Positions 6,456 to 10,000 of a stretch of 10,000 bases of DNA are shown here, in pieces; the stretch's first letter is position 1, and the number at the start of each line of letters is the position of its first letter. The translations under genes were made by a program, and so were the position numbers. The stretch spans positions 5,759,142 through 5,769,141 of the forward strand of contig NC_135565.1 in NCBI RefSeq assembly GCF_964340395.1, written 5' to 3'. The notes beneath the pieces are model-generated. The model saw nothing but the letters and a program-made list of their open reading frames with translations, ran no database searches and was not told the DNA's origin. The stretch is from Glandiceps talaboti. Taxonomy: Eukaryota; Hemichordata; Enteropneusta; Spengelidae.

Positions 6456-8009
6456 CATGCATACATACATACATACATACATACACATACATACGCACGC
6501 ACGCACACACGCACGCATGCATACATACATACATACATACATACATACATACATACAGATTGTTTGATTATAGCTCATATGGTTTTCAGACATGGTTAGC
6601 AAACTCTTTGATGACAATATTTATATCCTAGCTAGCCCTTGATTGGTGAATAGAATGGTCTATGTATGCAAACTATGTTATTCATAAAACCAGGTGAAAA
6701 CATAGTAAAGCATCAACAAAGTAATAATAGTTAAAAACAACTGCTTTTTTCCTCTAGAACAGGGTAGAGAGGTTTCTAGATATAGAAACAGCTTAAGCAT
6801 GCTACGATGATAACTAACACGATAGCTATAGTTTAGTTATCACTCAACAAAGCTGTATTTTGTTTTCAGTACATTACAGTACAGAAATAGTGATTGTTTA
6901 GGCCAACTAGTGTGTATATCAAGGTTGGAAAGTTTGGGGTAAAGGTTATTTTTCAAAGGTTATGACTCCTGTTTTGTGTAGACAAATTAAAGTAATAAAA
7001 TTGATTAATTTAATTAATTAATCTAATTAATGAATGAATTAATTAATTAATTAATTGATTGATAAATTAATTAATTAAATTTATTACCCTACCTTCAATC
7101 ATTATTAATGGTTTTAGGTGACAAGAAGTTTCTGTTTGGTGAAGAACCATGTGAAGAAGATTGTGCCATATTTGGTCAACTTTCACAGATTGTTTGGCAA
7201 CTGTCTGGTTCTCCTCAAGAAATACTCGTGAAAGGTTGGTGACAATACAATGTGAAGCTATGTGGTACAAGGGTGGATGGTGGGAATGGAGCTACAAAAA
7301 ATACAAACTTAGACAATTTGTTTTATAAAGAAAGGTCAGAGAACAAGCGGAATTAATGGTGACAAAGGAGAGAAATTTATTGGAGACAAATTTTGTTGCA
7401 GCCCCCCCCCCTCCCCATCCCCTCCCAAAATATGAATACATGAGAGAGAGAGACAGACAGACAGACAGAGACAGACAGACAGAGAAAGACAGAGAGACAG
7501 ACAAACAGACAGACCGACAGACAGACAGACTGAGACCAGAAAAGATAATGCAACTTGAAAATAACTAGCATCATCTTGTATATATCAAACTTCATTAAAG
7601 TACAGAGCCAAACATATTAGAAATTAAGTTAGAGAACATTTTGTAACATGGTGTAGGAAGCCTCATACCAACATTTGTTTGGTAAACATGCCATGTGCTG
7701 GGTTTGTGTATAATATTAACATTTTAATGTGTTTAGGTTGAACATACGTATATGTTTTTGTGTGTGATTGGTATCACCTGGCACAGAGGAACCATTTCCC
7801 ATTACGGTTGAAATCTGGAATGCTTGACTGACTGCTGCATTATTATTGTTACATGTCTTTCAGGGGATTGTAAAAATCTTGAAGATTACTGCCAAAGAAT
7901 GAAGGAAAGATTCTGGCCAGATTGGGAGCAATGCATCATGGGAGACCAAAAACTAAAGAATTTCGTAAATGTTCCGGAATCTGACCCAACCATGTGGAAG
8001 GTAAAATAA
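4604..8009 (+). CDS. Failed axon connections (Fax/FAXC)-like protein, N-terminus missing; join of five exons
   Basis: Exons 4604-4733, 5359-5555, 6125-6330, 7118-7234 and 7864-8009 join with phases 2, 0, 2, 1, 1 and leave one open frame of 264 codons plus stop. Counting the first full codon as residue 1, the N-terminal metaxin/GST-like fold covers about 9-82, with the SPF motif at 25-27 and PWIEF at 57-61 (the cis-proline position of thioredoxin folds). A helical GST C-terminal domain follows, with GHGLGR at 151-156, the N-cap-like motif EEDCAIFG at 190-197 and FWPDW at 233-237. These are family hallmarks. Drosophila Fax was found through genetic interaction with the Abl kinase in axon development; vertebrate FAXC is its relative, and related proteins carry an N-terminal membrane segment. 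No such segment is seen here, so at least one upstream exon is missing. Enzyme activity is not predicted with confidence. Assignment to the family is strong; orthology to one member is not settled. Confidence 0.9.
4734..5358 (+). other. Fax-like intron 1 (phase 0)
   Basis: It runs from GTATGT to TATTACAG, 625 nt. No repeat unit or secondary gene is evident. The downstream frame happens to be open back to 5293, but the peptide upstream of 5359 has no family similarity. Confidence 0.8.
5359..5555 (+). CDS. Fax-like exon B: end of the GST_N-like domain and first C-terminal helix
   Basis: The acceptor is tattacag and the donor is TG|GTAAAT; the final TGG (Trp) is completed by the first base of exon C. 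It encodes residues 44-109. The KGKTPWIEFNGE block supplies the cis-proline loop and strand, and SDSNFIIEFL the following helix. HLSPSERAMARAFQKMAEENLYW starts the all-helical domain. Human FAXC carries closely similar blocks at this point. Confidence 0.92.
5556..6124 (+). other. Fax-like intron 2 (phase 2)
   Basis: It runs from GTAAAT to TTGATAG, 569 nt, and contains the second copy of the hairpin-headed repeat. The acceptor has a weak pyrimidine tract (ttttatttcattgatag) but keeps the reading frame across the conserved YW-TTAY junction. Confidence 0.8.
5847..6035 (+). repeat. Hairpin-headed dispersed repeat, copy 2
   Basis: The order matches 93-300: a 'ttagcccc' head with a degenerate inverted GGGGG end (5876-5881), then 'ttattactatgggttgtgttcg', a CATCC-rich stretch, and a tail of AACCTT words ending in CAAGGTCAA near 6025-6033. 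The head is less perfectly paired than in copy 1 and lacks the long G run. Confidence 0.55.
6125..6330 (+). CDS. Fax-like exon C: core of the helical GST_C-like domain
   Basis: It supplies the last base of Trp109, then residues 110-177 and the first base of Gly178. The order is TTAYSRWMD, a hydrophobic helix (LTLLPQIPVVIWLVQKLA), VKKAMYGHGLGRHSEDEIY and DIRALSVFLG. The GHG(L/I)GR-(H/F)S-E-EIY block is among the most characteristic of Fax proteins. The donor is G|GTGAGT, a near-consensus site. Confidence 0.93.
6400..6556 (+). repeat. Compound microsatellite (CAGA, GGCA, CATA, GCAC)
   Basis: Short CAGA repeats pass into about ten GGCA units, then CATA repeats, then a GCAC/ACAC patch, then CATA repeats again. 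GCATGC words sit at the joints. The long Cys/Met/Tyr-rich open frame on the opposite strand is just its translation. Confidence 0.95.
7001..7081. repeat. TTAA/ATTA low-complexity tract
   Basis: Nearly pure ATTAATTAATTA sequence with TGAATGAA and TTGATTGA interruptions. It ends about 36 nt before the acceptor of exon D, so it occupies the usual branch-point region. Confidence 0.9.
7118..7234 (+). CDS. Fax-like exon D: GST_C helices with the N-cap-like motif
   Basis: It completes Gly178 and encodes residues 179-216 plus the first base of Gly217. DKKFLFGEEPCEEDCAIFGQL matches the conserved 'GDK.F..G..P...D...FG.L' block of GST-like C-terminal domains, where the aspartate caps a core helix. SQIVWQLSGSPQEILVK follows. 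Acceptor GGTTTTAG; donor AAAG|GTTGGT, which is weaker than the others. Cys189 and Cys193 are close together. Confidence 0.92.
7402..7426 (-). repeat. C-rich block with four C runs (possible G-quadruplex on the - strand)
   Basis: C10, T, C4, AT, C4, T, C3 on the + strand gives four closely spaced G tracts on the - strand. This pattern is compatible with a G-quadruplex, or with an i-motif on the + strand. Structure is inferred, not shown. Confidence 0.6.
7442..7532 (+). repeat. GA/CAGA microsatellite
   Basis: Short GA repeats lead into CAGA/CAGACAGA units with a few substitutions. Open frames in both directions across it, Arg/Asp/Thr-rich or Cys/Leu/Ser/Val-rich, are translations of the repeat. 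Confidence 0.95.
7864..8009 (+). CDS. Fax-like exon E: C-terminal helix and likely stop
   Basis: After the good acceptor ttacatgtctttcag it completes Gly217 and encodes residues 218-264. It includes NLEDYCQRMKERFWPDWEQC, the conserved final helix and FWP(D/E)W motif of Fax proteins. The frame ends ...MWKVK and TAA at 8007-8009. The bases AAG|GTAAAA at 7998-8006 also make a fair splice donor, so the coding exon could instead end at 8000 in phase 0 and splice to a further exon. Vertebrate FAXC has a longer acidic tail after this motif, so both outcomes are possible. Confidence 0.88.
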
Positions 8010-8331
8010 TGCAAAATCAGAAAATAATTCAAGGGTAATATTTCATATTTCCTTTCTGGAATAGAATTTGAAATAAGTCCATGTTGTGATATCGTGCATA
8101 TACACAGAAATTTGCCTTACTTACATCTCAGTTAGACTGTGTATCCTATATACGTAATGTGGCAAGAACACAAAGCTGGACTGTAGACTTAGATGCATAT
8201 TTTGACAGATCAAATTTGTAACAAATGAAATCCCAAATTTGAAATAGTTTTTATGCATGATTATTTAATATGTAGTGATCATCATGATAATGAGGTGATT
8301 GGCATGACTCTTTTAATCCTTAAATGGGAGT
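8010..8331 (+). other. Putative 3' UTR or last intron of the Fax-like gene
   Basis: AT-rich sequence with no distinct motif. It would be 3' UTR if the stop at 8007 is used, or intron if the donor at 8001 is used. Confidence 0.4.
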
Positions 8332-8459
8332 GCAACTCCACATCATATGGGTATTTTCACATACTTTGTGTCATGCAACTCCACATCATGTGGGTATTTT
8401 CAATACTTTGTGTCATGCAACTCCACATCATGCGGGTATTTTCACATACTTTGTGTCAT
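8332..8459 (+). repeat. Three-copy 43-bp tandem repeat
   Basis: Copies lie at 8332-8374 (43 bp), 8375-8416 (42 bp) and 8417-8459 (43 bp), each starting GCAACTCCACATCAT and ending ACTTTGTGTCAT. They differ at the base after ATCAT, the next base and a one-base indel (TTCACATAC versus TTCAATAC). There is no spacer between copies, which excludes a CRISPR array. Open frames across it are repeat translations. Confidence 0.95.
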
Positions 8460-8586
8460 GGCAAGTCATTTCATGATTTCAAGTCACATAATTTCCACTC
8501 GGTTGCCAAGAAACTCCAAATTGAAACTCTTTTTCATCTCTATTCTTCTTTCGATGATGCGCCATTGTATCATAGGTATTAGCATA

Positions 8587-8792
8587 CATGAATATTCATG
8601 ACATACATACTGAATATTCATGGCTCCTAAGAAATTATTTTCTTTAGATAAATAGTCAAAAAGGGATGAATATTCAGTGGGCGTGTAATGAGGATATTCG
8701 ACGAAGACAGATCACAAACTTTTTGTGCATTATAACCTGTGTAAACCTTTGATCTTCCAAGCTGGTGAGCATTTCTGGTCATGAATATTCAT
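8587..8792. promoter_or_regulatory. Cluster of four TGAATATTCA palindromic motifs
   Basis: CATGAATATTCATG lies at 8587-8600, TGAATATTCATG at 8611-8622, ATGAATATTCAG at 8666-8677 and CATGAATATTCAT at 8780-8792. The 12-bp core ATGAATATTCAT resembles the palindromic MORE arrangement bound by POU-domain dimers. The surrounding sequence may belong to a dispersed repeat. Binding is unproven. Confidence 0.4.
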
Positions 8793-9033
8793 ATTTGCGA
8801 AGGGATTATATTTACATCAACATCTCATGCCTTATATACATCCAGCTCTGTGCCATCCAATATAATGTTATACTGAGGGCTAAGCCCATAAGCTTGCACC
8901 AGTTGGAATTTTAGATTTAAATTTATTACTACAATTTGTGTAACTGACAAATATTGTTTCAATTTGATGTAATATGATTAACTTCTGGTGTAACTTTCGA
9001 GTTCATTATATATTTCATGTAACTTGGTTTGTA
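8793..9033. other. AT-rich non-coding stretch before the polyadenylation signal
   Basis: No reading frame or recognised motif. It is consistent with 3' UTR of the Fax-like gene if the first polyadenylation signal is used. Confidence 0.4.
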
Positions 9034-9039
9034 AATAAA
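9034..9039 (+). terminator. Candidate polyadenylation signal AATAAA
   Basis: AATAAA is followed 10-40 nt later by a T-rich stretch and a GT-rich tatagtgtgtcc patch (from about 9075), the usual arrangement around a cleavage site. This would give a 3' UTR of about 1 kb after the stop at 8009. Confidence 0.45.
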
Positions 9040-9170
9040 ATACATGATTGATTTTTTGCATTGCATATTATTTTATAGTGTGTCCTTGAAATAGTAGTGA
9101 ACCACAGGGGTTATTATTACTATGATATTGGGTATTGTGGTGAGGGCCAATTCTTTTCAATGTAAAGATA

Positions 9171-9176
9171 AATAAA
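9171..9176 (+). terminator. Second candidate polyadenylation signal AATAAA
   Basis: AATAAATG follows AAAGAT. The downstream region is only weakly GT-rich, so it ranks below the signal at 9034 but could serve as an alternative site. Confidence 0.25.
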
Positions 9177-10000
9177 TGTTCGGCATATTGCACAGCCAGC
9201 TAGCCCAGTCATGAGCATCAGGCATATGTAAATATGGCCGTAGAAGGCGCAATTCTAACACTGGGTAGACATGATTGACTTCCCTGCCTCATTGCATAGT
9301 GTACACCAGTTCAGTTTTTAGCACAGCTGAACTGTCGATGGTGCTGAAATTTGGTGAGATGTTTCTAAACATATAATTCTCCAGACTTTTGTTTTAAAAT
9401 TGTTGACATAATTGACCCTAGCAATTATGACCATGCCCTTAGCAACATCCAAATACCATACCTGCATACATTCTGAGAATGTTTGTTCACTTGGCTATGA
9501 ATCCCTGTTATCTCACAGTCCAATGTATTGTAAGAAAAGAGAGTTTAGATAATACAAATTTTTCATACTTTAACTTTGTGCAGCGTTTTTTACTTTTGGC
9601 TCATTATATCAAGCTGCTAATTTAATCCTAAACAAGAAAAAAAATAAACCTGACGAAAACACCAAAACAGTGGAAATGGTTTTGTAAACAACAACATTAC
9701 ATTGACAGCATATATCACAAACACATAAGGGATAAACTGGTCACAATTTTAGCTGACTACACATGTACACATACACTCAGGACAGAATTTGACTGTCGAC
9801 GAATAGAAACAAGTGGCAGACCTTTACTTCCAATGACACGAGTATTACATTGAGAGTTCATATGACAAACCTTTGTTATAATAATGATGATACATTTATT
9901 TATAGGAAAATTACTCCCTAGTGATATCCTGTTGTTGTAACAGTTCTGATTTACATTGCTAAACATATTTCTGATGGATAGTAAATCTTATATTAATATA
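9177..10000. other. Intergenic or unassigned non-coding DNA
   Basis: No exon with similarity to a known family is visible on either strand. The stretch 9336-9475 (ggtgctgaaatttggtgag through gaccatgcccttagcaac) reads like a dispersed repeat. This is an impression only, as there is no second copy in the window. Confidence 0.4.

Larger units (their letters stand above)
6331..7117 (+). other. Fax-like intron 3 (phase 1)
   Basis: It runs from GTGAGT to TTTTAG, 787 nt. It carries the compound microsatellite at 6400-6556 and the TTAA-type tract at 7001-7081, so length variation between alleles is likely. No other feature is seen. Confidence 0.85.
7235..7863 (+). other. Fax-like intron 4 (phase 1)
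   Basis: It runs from GTTGGT to CTTTCAG, 629 nt. It contains the C-rich block at 7402-7426 and the CAGA tract at 7442-7532, and nothing gene-like. Confidence 0.85.

Noticed and set aside
6174-6617. 147-codon frame on the - strand with Cys/Met/Tyr/Val repeats
   Set aside because: It is the translation of the microsatellite at 6400-6556 plus the antisense of exon C.
7292-7595. Cys/Leu/Ser/Val-rich and Arg/Asp/Thr-rich frames on both strands
   Set aside because: They translate the CAGA microsatellite and the neighbouring C-rich block, with no family similarity.
8332-8459. Possible CRISPR array
   Set aside because: Units are directly adjacent without unique spacers, and the DNA is eukaryotic.

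Overview
The window is animal nuclear DNA, most likely from a marine invertebrate. Genes are split by GT-AG introns, the DNA is AT-rich, and microsatellites, long G or C homopolymers and dispersed TGACCT/AGGTCA-rich repeats are abundant. The repeats resemble ones I associate with molluscs, hemichordates and lancelets, but I cannot fix the phylum from sequence alone. There is no bacterial, phage, rRNA, tRNA or CRISPR signal.

The one convincing gene is on the + strand between 4604 and 8009. Five exons with matching phases and good splice sites join into 264 readable codons of a failed axon connections (Fax/FAXC) family protein: an N-terminal metaxin/GST-like thioredoxin fold followed by a helical GST C-terminal domain. 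The exon carrying the usual N-terminal membrane anchor is not identified and probably lies upstream, outside the window or unrecognised. The last exon either ends at TAA 8007-8009 or splices onward from a donor that overlaps this stop. Candidate polyadenylation signals are at 9034 and 9171.

Upstream of the first recognised exon, 1-1075 is a patchwork of dispersed repeats: a hairpin-headed unit at 93-300 and TTGACCTTTGACC-rich modules. Positions 1084-3764 form an apparently intact non-autonomous DNA transposon, with imperfect inverted ends starting CAGGGGGGG and a perfect 8-bp target duplication ACATAAAC, the hallmarks of the hAT superfamily. Inside it lies a second inverted-repeat structure (2059-3277) with long G/C runs at its arms. 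Introns 2 to 4 of the gene hold a second hairpin-headed repeat, a compound CAGA/GGCA/CATA microsatellite, a TTAA tract and a C-rich plus CAGA block. The 3' region holds a three-copy 43-bp tandem repeat and a cluster of near-palindromic ATGAATATTCAT motifs. Nothing gene-like is visible from 9180 to the end.

I found no new multi-gene system. The strongest non-gene discovery is the hAT-type element with its nested inverted repeat.
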